Positions 44,341 to 53,232 of a DNA stretch of 64,000 nt are shown piece after piece. The notes under the pieces are model-generated. The model was not told the DNA's origin and made no database searches. It was given only the letters and a program-made list of their open reading frames with translations. Made by a program: the position numbers and the translations under genes. The DNA comes from Actinoplanes couchii (GTDB lineage Bacteria; Actinomycetota; Actinomycetes; Mycobacteriales; Micromonosporaceae). Positions within the stretch are counted from its first letter, which is position 1; the number at the start of each line of letters is the position of its first letter. The DNA is taken from the NCBI RefSeq assembly GCF_016862075.1, contig NZ_BOMG01000041.1:62001-126000 (forward strand), in the 5' to 3' direction.

Positions 44341-45140
44341 TCAGGCGGGCCGTTCTCGGCGTCTACTCGCTGCTCATCGTGGTGCCGCTGATCGTGATCG
44401 TGGGCGGCACCTTCAAGACCACACCGGACCTGTTCGCCGACCCCTTCGGGCCACCGCGGAATCCGACGCTGGACAACTACGCCACCGTCCTCACCGGACA
44501 GGGCCTGCTCGGCGTACTCGGCAACAGTCTTTTCGTGATGTCGATCTCCGTGCCGGCGACGCTGCTGCTGGGGAGTCTGGTGGCGTTCGCGGTCGCCCGG
44601 CTGCCGAAGTGGCCGTCCCGGATCCTGTTCGGGATCTTCGCCCTCGGTCTGGCGGTGCCCGCGCAGGCGATCATGATCCCGCAGTACGTGCAGTTCGAAC
44701 GGCTCGGCCTGCGCAACAGCCTGACCGGGCTGATCCTGGTCAACATCGTGGTGACGCTGCCGGTGGCGGTCTTCATCCTGGCCGGGTTCATGCGCACGCT
44801 GCCGGGCGAACTCTACGAGGCGGCCGAGATCGACGGGGCCGGGCCGTGGGCGACGTTCTGGCGGATCGCGGTGCCGGTCTCTTATCCCAGTATCGCCGCG
44901 ACCGCGATCTTCCTGGTCGTCATGCACTGGAACGATCTGCTCTATCCGCTGCTCTTCATCGACGATCCGGAGAAACGGACGCTGCCGCTGGCGCTGCTGG
45001 ACTTCCAGGGCGAATACCTGACCGAGTATCCGCTGCTCTTCACCGGGGTGGTGGTGGCCTCACTGCCGATGATTTTGGCGTACGCGTTCCTGCAACGCCA
45101 CTTCGTCGCGGGCATCACCGCCGGAGCCGTCAAGGGCTGA
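44337..45140 (+). CDS. Sugar ABC transporter permease (MalG type)
   Basis: 267 residues from ATG 44337 (ATGA overlap). Six membrane helices, EAA loop YEAAEIDGAGPWATFWRIAV. Completes the membrane part of the CUT1 importer. Confidence 0.92.
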   Translation: MIRRAVLGVYSLLIVVPLIVIVGGTFKTTPDLFADPFGPPRNPTLDNYATVLTGQGLLGVLGNSLFVMSISVPATLLLGSLVAFAVARLPKWPSRILFGIFALGLAVPAQAIMIPQYVQFERLGLRNSLTGLILVNIVVTLPVAVFILAGFMRTLPGELYEAAEIDGAGPWATFWRIAVPVSYPSIAATAIFLVVMHWNDLLYPLLFIDDPEKRTLPLALLDFQGEYLTEYPLLFTGVVVASLPMILAYAFLQRHFVAGITAGAVKG

Positions 45141-45190
45141 TCTCAGCATGTTCACAGGTTGATCCGCAGCTCAGAGGGTAACCGGCGCGT

Positions 45191-46108
45191 ATGCCGACGG
45201 TAATGGTCTTCGCGCCGGTTCCTCAACTCACGGTAACCATCGAACAGCCGGGGGACACCCCGGAACTGCACGTCCACCCCGGTGGGCAGGGCATCTGGCA
45301 GGCCCGGATGTGCGCCGGGCTGGGCGCCGACGTGACCCTGTGCGCAGCGGTCGGCGGTGAGATCGGCGACGTCGTCGCCACCCTGATGCGAAGAGAACAC
45401 ATCGAGGTGCGCACGGTGCAGCGGCAGAACGGTAGCGGCTGGTACGTGCACGACCGCCGCGACGGCAGCCGGGACACCGTCGCCGAGTACGCCGGTGACC
45501 AGCTCGGCCGGCACGACCTGGACGAGTTGTACAGCACCACTCTCGCCGAAGGGCTGCGCGCCGACGTCAGCATCCTCAGCGGCCCGGCCGCCCCGGACGT
45601 GGTTCCGGCCGAGGTGTACCGGCGGCTCGCGGCCGACCTGGGCACCCACGGCAGCCGGGTCGTCGCCGATCTCTCCGGCGACAATCTCGGCGCGGTGCTG
45701 GATGGTGGCGTGGCCTTTCTCAAGGTCAGCCACGAGGAGCTGATCGACGACGGGATCGCCGGCGACGACAGCGACAAGTCCCTGACCGCCGCCGCCCACG
45801 AACTGTGCGAGCGGGGCGCCGGGTCGGTGCTGATCAGCCGCGCCGACCGGCCGGGGATCGCGCTGCTCGACGGCACGGCCTACCTCGTGGACATGCCCGC
45901 GCTCCAGGTGGTCGAGCATCGCGGGGCGGGCGACTCGATGTCCGCGGCGGTCGCCACCGTCCTGGCCCGGGGCGGTGACCTGGAGGAGGCGGTGCGCACC
46001 GGGGCGGCGGCCGGGGCTCTCAACGTGACCCGGCACGGCCTCGGCACCGGTCACTCCGACGCGATCCACGAGCTGGCAGCCCGGGTCGGCCTGACCCCGA
46101 TCCGATAA
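45191..46108 (+). CDS. PfkB-family carbohydrate kinase
   Basis: 305 residues. PfkB signatures: GGQGIWQARMCAGLG near residue 31 (GG-N-A-like motif), and HRGAGDSM with anion-hole G245-A246-G247 and base D248. Phosphorylates a sugar or sugar analogue. 50 bp after the CUT1 permease, so probably co-transcribed and acting on the imported substrate. Specificity cannot be told. Confidence 0.85.
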   Translation: MPTVMVFAPVPQLTVTIEQPGDTPELHVHPGGQGIWQARMCAGLGADVTLCAAVGGEIGDVVATLMRREHIEVRTVQRQNGSGWYVHDRRDGSRDTVAEYAGDQLGRHDLDELYSTTLAEGLRADVSILSGPAAPDVVPAEVYRRLAADLGTHGSRVVADLSGDNLGAVLDGGVAFLKVSHEELIDDGIAGDDSDKSLTAAAHELCERGAGSVLISRADRPGIALLDGTAYLVDMPALQVVEHRGAGDSMSAAVATVLARGGDLEEAVRTGAAAGALNVTRHGLGTGHSDAIHELAARVGLTPIR

Positions 46109-46127
46109 GTTCACCGGTTGTTCGACT

Positions 46128-46154
46128 CGGCCGCCCGGCTACCACGGGCGGCCG
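46128..46154 (+). terminator. Hairpin terminator after pfkB
   Basis: Perfect 10-bp arms CGGCCGCCCG (46128-46137) and CGGGCGGCCG (46145-46154), 7-nt loop. Confidence 0.7.
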
Positions 46155-46197
46155 TCTCTAAGCTGGTCCGGCCCGCCACCCGCTGCCGGAGATCATC

Positions 46198-47586
46198 ATC
46201 AGAAGCCGTTCCGTCCTTGTCTGGCTGATTCCGCCCCTGACCACCGCGGCGCTCGGCCTGTGGCGCCTGGACGGTGCGGCCCTCTGGGCCGACGAACTGG
46301 CCACCCGGGGCGCGGCCCGGCTCGGCTGGGAGCAGATGTGGCTGCTCGCGGGCTCCGTCGACGCCGTGCTCACCCCGTACTACGCCATCCTGAAGGTCCT
46401 GGGTGGTCTTCGCCTGCCGTCGCTGATCGCGATGGTCCTGACCAGCATCGTCGTGGTGGCGATCGGGCGCCGGGTCAGCGGGGACACCGCCGGACTGCTC
46501 GCCGGTTCGCTGTTCGCGGTGCTGCCGGTGACGTCCCGCTACGCGCAGGAGGCCCGGCCGTACGCCCTGGTCATGCTCTTCGCCGCACTGGCCCTGCTCG
46601 CTCTGCTCCGCCTGCTGGAGGAACCCTCCGCCGGACGGGCCGCCGTCTATGCCGGGGCCGTCGCGCTGACCGGTCTGGCCCATCCGCTCAGCGCGCTGCT
46701 GATGCTCGCCGGGCACGCCCTGGCCGGTTGGCAGCGGTGGCGGGTCTGGACACCGGCCGCGGTGCTCGGCAGTCTGCCCGCGATCGGCCTGTGTCTGCTG
46801 GCCGCCGGGCAGACCGCGCAGGTCTCGTGGATCGCCCCGGTCGGCGTCGGCAGCATCGGCCTGCTGCCCGCGCAGCTGTTCGTCTCCGCGGTCACCGGCG
46901 GGCTGCTGCTGGCGCTGGCCGTCACCGGGCTGCGCAGGGACCGGACCTCGCTCGCCCTGGCCGGTGCCGCCCTGGTCCCGCCGGTGTTGCTGCTGGTGGC
47001 GGGCACCGTCGCGGACGTGTGGGTGGCCCGGTACGTGCTGTTCGTGATCCCCGCCCTGGCCGTGCTCGCGGTCCGCGTCCTGCACTGGGCGCACGCGCTG
47101 CCGGTGGTGCTGCTGATCGCCGTCCTCGGTTATCCGGCCCAGCTCGACATCCGGGAGCCGGACGGGCACGGGCAGGACTCGGCGCGGGTCGCGAACCTGA
47201 TCGGCCCGCGGTACCGGCCCGGTGACGTGGTCGTCTTCCCGGACACCCACGTCAGCATCCCGTGGGCGGCCCGCGACCTCTACGACCTGTACGTTCCCGA
47301 GCCCCGGCCGAAGGACGTGCTGGCGGTGACCCCGCAGCGCACCGGCGGCCGGATGCTCGCCACCGAGTGCCCGGACGTCGCCGCCTGCCTGGGCGCCCCG
47401 CCCCGGATCTGGATCGTCCGGGTCGACAACACCCCGGACCCGCTCGCCGACATGGCGCCGGCGAAACGGGCCGCGATCAAGGACGACTACCGGGTCCGGG
47501 ACCGGTGGAGTTCCGCGCTGCTGACCGTCGTCCTCATGGAACGAACCGGTACCCCGCTGCCGGGTGGTCGTCGAGCACCCGGGTGA
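46198..47586 (+). CDS. GT39-like membrane glycosyltransferase, start unresolved
   Basis: The first ATG in frame (46336) removes the conserved N-terminus: upstream codons give VWLIPPLTTAALGLWRLDGA then LWADELATRG, the W-x-D-E element that lies after the first helix in mannosyltransferase-type membrane enzymes. The frame is open from TAA 46159 with no ATG/GTG/TTG. GGAG (46188-46191) stands 6 bp before the third of three ATC codons, so ATC 46198 is given as start (462 residues). Helices fill residues 55-320, followed by a soluble domain. Probably a polyprenyl-phosphate-sugar dependent enzyme. Overlaps the next gene antisense by 53 bp. Confidence 0.65.
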   Translation: MRSRSVLVWLIPPLTTAALGLWRLDGAALWADELATRGAARLGWEQMWLLAGSVDAVLTPYYAILKVLGGLRLPSLIAMVLTSIVVVAIGRRVSGDTAGLLAGSLFAVLPVTSRYAQEARPYALVMLFAALALLALLRLLEEPSAGRAAVYAGAVALTGLAHPLSALLMLAGHALAGWQRWRVWTPAAVLGSLPAIGLCLLAAGQTAQVSWIAPVGVGSIGLLPAQLFVSAVTGGLLLALAVTGLRRDRTSLALAGAALVPPVLLLVAGTVADVWVARYVLFVIPALAVLAVRVLHWAHALPVVLLIAVLGYPAQLDIREPDGHGQDSARVANLIGPRYRPGDVVVFPDTHVSIPWAARDLYDLYVPEPRPKDVLAVTPQRTGGRMLATECPDVAACLGAPPRIWIVRVDNTPDPLADMAPAKRAAIKDDYRVRDRWSSALLTVVLMERTGTPLPGGRRAPG

Positions 47587-48892
47587 CACCGGGGCCGTAG
47601 AAATTCTCACGCAGGGTCGGGCCGTCGTAGGACGTCCGGGTCAGGCCCCGGCGTCGCAGTTCGGGGACAGCCAGGTCGACGAAGTCACGGAACGTCACCG
47701 GCGGGACCGGGTCGGCGATGTTGAAACCGTCCACCCCGGACTCCTCGGCCCAGCGTTCCAGCTCGTCGGCGACGGTCGCCGGGCTGCCGACGATCACCGG
47801 GCCGCCGCCGCCGACACCGACGAACTCGGCGATCGCGCGCGGGGTCCAGGTGCGGTTCGGGTCCAGGGTGGTGAACAGTTCGACCATGCCGCGGATGCCG
47901 TCGGTCTCGACGTACTCCAGCGGCTTGTCCAGGTCCAACGAGGACAGGTCGAGGTGCATCAGGGCGCTCCATCGGGCCAGGGCGCCCTCGACGCTGGCGT
48001 ACCGCTGGTAGTCGGCCAGTTTCGCCCGCGCCTCGGCGTCGGTCTCGGCGACGATCACGGTGGCGATGGCGAAGATCTTCAGCGCGTTCGGGTCGCGGCC
48101 GGCCGCGGCGGCCTCCGCCCGGAAACCGGTGACCAGGGTGCGGGCCATCGACGGGAGGTAGGCGGAGAGGAAGACCCCTTCCGCGTGCCGGCCGGCGAAC
48201 GCCTGGCCGACCCGGGAGGTGCCCGCCTGATAGAGCACCGGGGTGCGCAGAATGCCCGGCTCCGACAGGGCGATGCCGGGGACCTGGTAGTACTCGCCGT
48301 CGTGCGCGATCGGGCGGACCCGGGTGGGGTCCACGAAGATGTCACCGGAACGGACCACGGCGTCGTCCGCCCAGCTGCCCTCCCACAGCTTGTAGACGAC
48401 CTCCATGAACTCCTCGGCCTTCGCGTACCGCTGATCGTGCGGCAGCTGCCGGTCCAGCCCCAGGTTGCGGGCGGCGCTGTCCAGGGCGGACGTCACGATG
48501 TTCCACCCGATCCGGCCGCCGGTCAGATGGTCGAGTGTGGTCATCTTGCGGGCGAAGGCGTACGGCAGTTCATAGGTCGACGAGACCGTGACAGCGAAAC
48601 CGAGGTGCTCGGTCGCGGCGGCCATCGCGCTGATCGGCAGCAGCGGATCGTCGGTCGGGGTCTGGATGCCGTCGCGCAGCGCCGCGTCGACACTGCCCTG
48701 GTAGACGTCGAGCGGCCCGAGCGCGTCGGCCACGAACAGCGCGTCGAAGTACCCGCGTTCCAGGATCTTCGCGGTCTCCACCCAGTAGGACAGGTCCCGG
48801 TAGCGGTGGGCCTGGCTGTCCGGATGCCGCCACAACCCGATCGCGGTGTGGCCCACCGTCGACTGCCGCAACCCGTTCAGGCGGATCGTCAT
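47534..48892 (-). CDS. NtaA/DmoA-family FMN-dependent monooxygenase
   Basis: 452 residues from ATG 48892 (GTG 48895 possible). Family landmarks: GLWRHPDSQAHRY, ERGYFDALFVAD, DHLTGGRIGWNIVTS and YQAGTSRVGQAFAGRHAEG, as in nitrilotriacetate, dimethylsulfide and dibenzothiophene-sulfone monooxygenases. Uses FMNH2 from a separate reductase. Last gene of a seven-gene minus-strand operon with an importer and a PPOX flavin/F420 protein; probably attacks the imported substrate. Confidence 0.88.
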   Translation of the reverse strand: MTIRLNGLRQSTVGHTAIGLWRHPDSQAHRYRDLSYWVETAKILERGYFDALFVADALGPLDVYQGSVDAALRDGIQTPTDDPLLPISAMAAATEHLGFAVTVSSTYELPYAFARKMTTLDHLTGGRIGWNIVTSALDSAARNLGLDRQLPHDQRYAKAEEFMEVVYKLWEGSWADDAVVRSGDIFVDPTRVRPIAHDGEYYQVPGIALSEPGILRTPVLYQAGTSRVGQAFAGRHAEGVFLSAYLPSMARTLVTGFRAEAAAAGRDPNALKIFAIATVIVAETDAEARAKLADYQRYASVEGALARWSALMHLDLSSLDLDKPLEYVETDGIRGMVELFTTLDPNRTWTPRAIAEFVGVGGGGPVIVGSPATVADELERWAEESGVDGFNIADPVPPVTFRDFVDLAVPELRRRGLTRTSYDGPTLRENFYGPGVTRVLDDHPAAGYRFVP

Positions 48893-49443
48893 CACTGCTC
48901 CCCAGCGTTCTCGATGATCAGGTCCGCGTTCTCACGAACCAGCTCGGCCGCGTAGAACGCGTCCTCGTGCCGGGCCCATCGGGCCCAATGCGGGGCATAG
49001 GTCGGCCCGTCCCGCTCCAGGGCGCGCCGCTTGCGGATCCCGGCGGGGCTGTCCACCCAGACGAGCCCGCTTTCGTACGGCCGGAGCAACCGTCCACCGG
49101 CGCCGACGCCCTCGACGACGAGCCAGTCGGCATCGGGCACCCGGTGCTCCTCGGCGTACGCTCCGGCGGCCCAGTCCCAGCGCCGCCACACCGCGTCCCG
49201 CCCCTCGGCGAGCGGGACCAGCACCCGGTCGTGCAGTTCGGTGACACCCCGGTCGAGGCCGTCCCAGCCGGCGTACAGGTCGTCCATGTGGATCACCGGC
49301 GCCGCGAGCCGTTCGGCGACCGCCATCGCGAGGGTGGTCTTGCCCGATCCGGACCGCCCTTCGACGGCCAGCACCCGCCGTCTCCCCACTTCCACCGGAA
49401 GGGACACGGCCCATGCCACGACCTGGTCGGCTGCCTCGTTCAT
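48892..49443 (-). CDS. P-loop kinase, uridine-kinase-like
   Basis: 183 residues from ATG 49443. Walker A GRSGSGKTT with K35 near the N-terminus, then VIHMDDLYAGWDGL (the acceptor-binding DD element of uridine/pantothenate kinase-like proteins) and WLVVEGVGAG. Lacks the lid length of true uridine kinases. Probable small-molecule kinase. Its TGA overlaps the start of the NtaA gene; the ATG overlaps the PPOX gene stop. Confidence 0.75.
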   Translation of the reverse strand: MNEAADQVVAWAVSLPVEVGRRRVLAVEGRSGSGKTTLAMAVAERLAAPVIHMDDLYAGWDGLDRGVTELHDRVLVPLAEGRDAVWRRWDWAAGAYAEEHRVPDADWLVVEGVGAGGRLLRPYESGLVWVDSPAGIRKRRALERDGPTYAPHWARWARHEDAFYAAELVRENADLIIENAGEQ

Positions 49444-49832
49444 GCCACGAACAGCACACGCTCGGGAGTGATCCGCAGAACCACCCGGGTCGCCTCCTCC
49501 CGGTCGGCGCCGCGCTGGTGCGGAACCCCGGTGTACCGGCGGGCCAGCTCGTCGACCAGGGTGTGCGCGTCCTCGCCGGTGATCCGGGCGGTTCCCCGGA
49601 TCTCGGCGTACCGGGCCGGTCGCGCCCGGTCGTAGACCAGCACGGTCACCCGCGGATCCCGTTCGATGTTGCGGACCTTGCGCCGGCCGGCCTTGGTGGC
49701 CATCACCAGTTCGTCGCCGTCGCGGCCGGCCCACATCACCGACAGTTGCGCGCTGCCGTCCGGCTGGACGGTGGAGAGCACCGCGAACTCCGGCCGGTCG
49801 AGCAGCTCCACCACCTCGTCCGGCAGCGTCAC
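49440..49832 (-). CDS. PPOX-class flavin/F420-binding protein
   Basis: 130 residues from GTG 49832, whose codon overlaps the upstream gene stop (GTGA). Split-barrel fold: FAVLSTVQPDGSAQLSVMW, VMATKAGRRKVRNIERDPRV and VLVYDRARPARYAEIRG, the TIGR03618-like F420/FMN group. Possibly a reductase that feeds reduced flavin to the NtaA-type monooxygenase or binds F420H2; inferred from context only. Confidence 0.8.
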   Translation of the reverse strand: MTLPDEVVELLDRPEFAVLSTVQPDGSAQLSVMWAGRDGDELVMATKAGRRKVRNIERDPRVTVLVYDRARPARYAEIRGTARITGEDAHTLVDELARRYTGVPHQRGADREEATRVVLRITPERVLFVA

Positions 49833-50743
49833 GGCTTCAGGGCCCGCGACGTGGTGACCGCCTGTCGCCAGTCGAAGGACCGCGGCAGGATGTCGTTGCC
49901 GGCCAGCCATTGCGTGTACGGGGTCATCAGATCCTCGCGGATCTCACCCCAGCGGCCGTCGCCGTCGAACCAGGTCGGAGTGATCAGCTCCAGCGAACGG
50001 GCCAGGATCGGCCGCGGGAAGTACGGGATCACCCGGTCCAGCACGTCCAGCGCCAGCCCCGGCTCGTCCCGGGCGGCCTCGTACCCCCGGGCGGTGGCCT
50101 GCCGGAACGCCTCGATCACCGCGGGATCGGTCAGCGCCGGGCCGGTGCCCAGCAGGTAGCTGTGGTACGGCGGGGCGCCGATCTCGTCCACCGGCCAGGT
50201 GATCCGCTGCTCGCCGGGGAGCTGCGCGAACAGGGCGTCCCAGGCCCAGTAGCCGCCGAACGTGGCGTCCACCTCGCCGGCCGCGATGTCGTCCGCGGAC
50301 AGCTCCCGGTGGCCGCTGTCGACCAGGGTCACCGCGTCCGGGTCACCGCCGTCCGCTTCCACCAGGTGCCGGACCATGGCCACCCCGCGCGGGGTCGGGT
50401 TCAGGGCGAGACGCTTGCCGGCCAGGTCCCGGGGGCGGGTGATGCCCCGGCCGACAACCGTCTGGATGGTCTCCAGGCCCCGGTGGTTGATCGACGCGAC
50501 CGCCTTCAGCGGCTGGCCGGCGGCGCTGCGGACGAGCAGCCGGTTGGTCGGGAAGACCCCCAGGTGGACCTCGCCACGGGCCAGGTGTTCCAGGGTGTCG
50601 CCGCGCAGCGAGTCGAAGACGGTCAGCTCGATGTCCAGGCCGGCGTCGCGGTACCAACCTTGGCGGCTGGCCACGTACAGGCCGGCGGCGTTGGTCCACG
50701 GGTGGAAGTACTCGAGCATCACGCGTACGTGGGTGAGGGTCAT
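49829..50743 (-). CDS. NMT1/THI5-like protein without signal peptide
   Basis: 304 residues from ATG 50743. Periplasmic-binding type II fold of the ThiY/NMT1 group (FHPWTNAAGLYVASRQGWYR, DIELTVFDS, DLAGKRLALNPTPRG, VDATFGGYWAWD). No signal peptide or lipobox is visible, so it would stay in the cytosol unless the start is wrong. Overlaps the ATPase gene stop by ATGA. Could be an importer accessory, or an enzyme-like relative of yeast THI5 (which uses the same fold), but the CCCFC-type motif of THI5 is not seen. Confidence 0.7.
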   Translation of the reverse strand: MTLTHVRVMLEYFHPWTNAAGLYVASRQGWYRDAGLDIELTVFDSLRGDTLEHLARGEVHLGVFPTNRLLVRSAAGQPLKAVASINHRGLETIQTVVGRGITRPRDLAGKRLALNPTPRGVAMVRHLVEADGGDPDAVTLVDSGHRELSADDIAAGEVDATFGGYWAWDALFAQLPGEQRITWPVDEIGAPPYHSYLLGTGPALTDPAVIEAFRQATARGYEAARDEPGLALDVLDRVIPYFPRPILARSLELITPTWFDGDGRWGEIREDLMTPYTQWLAGNDILPRSFDWRQAVTTSRALKP

Positions 50744-51483
50744 CGGGGGGCACCTGTCAGGAGATCGGTGAGGCGGCGGCGCAACTTCACGAAGGCGGGG
50801 TCGTCGACGACGTCGTCGCGGCGGGGGCGGTCGAACGGGATGGTGATCTTCTCCAGGATCGTGGCCGGGCGGCGGGAGAAGACGTAGACGGTGTCGGAGA
50901 GCAGCAGCGCCTCTTCGATGTTGTGCGTGACGAAGAGGACCGCGCGGCGGTTGGCCTCCCAGATGTCCAGCAGCCAGCGGTGCATCTCGATCCGGGTCAT
51001 CGCGTCCAGGGCGCTGAAGGGTTCGTCGAGGCAGAGCAGCGGCTGGTCGGAGAGGAGCGCGCGGAGGAAGGCGACGCGCTGCTGCATGCCGCCGGAGAGC
51101 TGATGCGGGTACGCCTTGGCGAAGTCCTCCAGCCCGACCCTTGCCAGCCATTCGCGCGCCAGGACCAGGTCGGGTTTGCCCTTGATCTCCTGGGCGAGGA
51201 CGACGTTCCGCTCGATGGTCCGCCAGGGCATGAGCGCGGCCTGCTGCGGCATGTAGCCGATCCGGCCGCGCCGGGCCGCCGAACCTTCGACGGAAATATC
51301 ACCCTTTGTCGGTTTCAGAAGGCCGCCGATCAGATGGAAGAGGGTGCTCTTGCCGCTGCCGGAGGGACCGACGATGGAGACGAACTCCCCCGCCGCAACC
51401 CTGAGCGAAATGTCAGAAATAACGGACAAGTCACCGAAGGAATGGCTGAGGTTGGCTACCGAGAGCGCTGGGGTGTCAGTCAC
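50740..51483 (-). CDS. ABC transporter ATP-binding protein (SsuB/TauB/ThiZ group)
   Basis: 247 residues. Walker A GPSGSGKST (K45), signature LSGGMQQR, Walker B LLCLDEP and switch VTHN are all intact. The short Q-loop region PQQAALMPWRTI is typical for nitrate/sulfonate/pyrimidine importers. Couples ATP hydrolysis to the permease downstream in the opposite coordinate direction (51476-52225); genes overlap by 8 bp. Confidence 0.92.
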   Translation of the reverse strand: MTDTPALSVANLSHSFGDLSVISDISLRVAAGEFVSIVGPSGSGKSTLFHLIGGLLKPTKGDISVEGSAARRGRIGYMPQQAALMPWRTIERNVVLAQEIKGKPDLVLAREWLARVGLEDFAKAYPHQLSGGMQQRVAFLRALLSDQPLLCLDEPFSALDAMTRIEMHRWLLDIWEANRRAVLFVTHNIEEALLLSDTVYVFSRRPATILEKITIPFDRPRRDDVVDDPAFVKLRRRLTDLLTGAPR

Positions 51484-52225
51484 GGCGCCGGCCCTTCACG
51501 GTCAGCTTCTCGAGGAGTACCACCAGGCCGAAGACGACCAGGGCCAGGGTGATGACGATGCCGATCGCGACGAACATCCGGTCGGCCCGGAACGCCGATT
51601 TCTGGATCATCATGTACTGCCCGATCCCCTTCTCGGCGCCCAGCCACTCGGAGATCACCGCGCCGAACACGCTGTAGGTGGCCGCGATCTTCAGGCCGGA
51701 GAACATCGTCGGCAGCGCGTGCGGCCACTGCAGCTTGGTGAACAGCTGCCGCCGGTTCGCCCCGCTCATCAGCAGGTAGTCGGTGATCAGCGGGTCGCTG
51801 CGGCGCAGCCCGTCCAGGGTGGCGACGGCGACCGGGAAGAAGCAGACCAGGATGATCACCACGAGTTTCGGGGCCAGCCCGAAACCGAGCCAGACCACCA
51901 GCAGCGGCGCGATCGCGATCACCGGCACGTTCTGGCTGATCACCAGCAGCGGGTAGACCGCGGCCCGCAACAGCGGGATCAGGTGCAGCAGGACGGCGAC
52001 GAGCAGGCCGGTGGCGACCCCGGCCCCGAACCCGTACAGCGTCAGTTCGGTGGTGGCCAGGGTGTGGTCGAGCAGCGTCTCGTTCTGGGCGGTGGCCGCG
52101 TCCCAGATGTCCACCGGGCTGGGCAGCAGCCAGGTGTCGATGCCGCTCACGACGGTGTAGAGCTGCCAGCCGGCGATCACCAGGATCAGGGTGACCGCCG
52201 GCGGCAGCGCCTTACGGAACGTCAC
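51476..52225 (-). CDS. ABC transporter permease (SsuC/TauC/ThiX group)
   Basis: 249 residues, BPD-type permease with about six membrane helices and the EAA-like loop LLMSGANRRQLFTKLQWPHAL. Works with the ATPase encoded next. Overlaps the binding-protein gene by 4 bp. Confidence 0.92.
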   Translation of the reverse strand: MTFRKALPPAVTLILVIAGWQLYTVVSGIDTWLLPSPVDIWDAATAQNETLLDHTLATTELTLYGFGAGVATGLLVAVLLHLIPLLRAAVYPLLVISQNVPVIAIAPLLVVWLGFGLAPKLVVIILVCFFPVAVATLDGLRRSDPLITDYLLMSGANRRQLFTKLQWPHALPTMFSGLKIAATYSVFGAVISEWLGAEKGIGQYMMIQKSAFRADRMFVAIGIVITLALVVFGLVVLLEKLTVKGRRRD

Positions 52226-53232
52226 GCGGCGGGCAGGAAGTCGTTGGTGTACGCCTTCGTCCCGTCCACCTTCGTGGCGAGGACCTTCTTCTCGTACAGC
52301 CAGTCGGAGAACCCGGTCCAGATCTCGGCCTTCTGCTCACCCCAGCGGGCGGCATCGTCCTGGTATTTGGGACTGAGCCACTCCTGGCTCTTCTTGACCA
52401 GGGCGGCGTCCAGATCGGGAGCGGCCTTGAGGAGGATGTCCGCCGATTCCCCGGCGTTCTTCGCGGCGTACGTGTACCCCTCGGAGACCGCCGCGGTGAA
52501 CGCCTTGACCAGCTCGGCGTCGCCGGAGATCCGCTTCTCGTTGGTGATCAGGATCGGCGTGTAGAAGTCGAGCGCCGGGTCGTAGTCCTTGACGTACTGG
52601 ATGTTGACCGGCTCGTTGCGCAGCTCGGCCTGGACACCGGTCCAGCCGTAGAAGATCCACTCGAAGTCGATCCCCTTCCTGGTGGCCGCGAAGAAGTCCG
52701 AGTCGCCCACGTTCACCGTCTTGATCTTGCTGGCGTCCCCACCGTCGGCGGACACCACGGCCTGCAGCAGCGGCGCCTCGACCGGCCCGCCCCAGCCGCC
52801 GTAGGTCTTGCCCACGTAGTCGGCCGGCCGGTTCAGGTTGCGGTCCTTGGGTGAGGCGAAACCGGAGGTGTTGTGCTGGATGACGGCGGCGATCGAGACC
52901 AGCGGCGCACCCTCGGCCCGGGCCTGGGTGAGCGCCTCCTGGGCGCTGATCGCGAACGGGATCTTGTCCGCGGCGACCAGGGCGGACGGGTCGGCGTCAC
53001 CGGGCTGGACGATCTCCACGTCCAGGCCGTGCGCGGCGAAGTAGCCCTTCTCCCTGGCGACGTACAACCCGGTGTGGTTGGTGTTGGGGGTCCAGTCCAG
53101 GGCGACCTGGACCTTCGTCAACCCGGCAGCCGTCGCGCCGGTGTCGGAATCGCCCGCACCGCAGCCGGCGAGGACCAGGGAGGCGGCGGCTATGGCGGCG
53201 AGCGCGCGGCGGCGGCTGATCACAGTATTCAT
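52222..53232 (-). CDS. Lipoprotein substrate-binding protein, NMT1/THI5 family
   Basis: 336 residues from ATG 53232. Signal peptide SRRRALAAIAAASLVLAGC with lipobox LAGC (C24). Mature part starts ALDWTPNTNHTGLYVAREK, a sequence typical of ThiY/RibY-type binding proteins for pyrimidine or flavin-type precursors, and less so of sulfonate binders. First gene of the seven-gene operon; a palindrome ATCAGACTGAT lies about 110 bp upstream. No TPP riboswitch could be recognised. Confidence 0.88.
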   Translation of the reverse strand: MNTVISRRRALAAIAAASLVLAGCGAGDSDTGATAAGLTKVQVALDWTPNTNHTGLYVAREKGYFAAHGLDVEIVQPGDADPSALVAADKIPFAISAQEALTQARAEGAPLVSIAAVIQHNTSGFASPKDRNLNRPADYVGKTYGGWGGPVEAPLLQAVVSADGGDASKIKTVNVGDSDFFAATRKGIDFEWIFYGWTGVQAELRNEPVNIQYVKDYDPALDFYTPILITNEKRISGDAELVKAFTAAVSEGYTYAAKNAGESADILLKAAPDLDAALVKKSQEWLSPKYQDDAARWGEQKAEIWTGFSDWLYEKKVLATKVDGTKAYTNDFLPAA

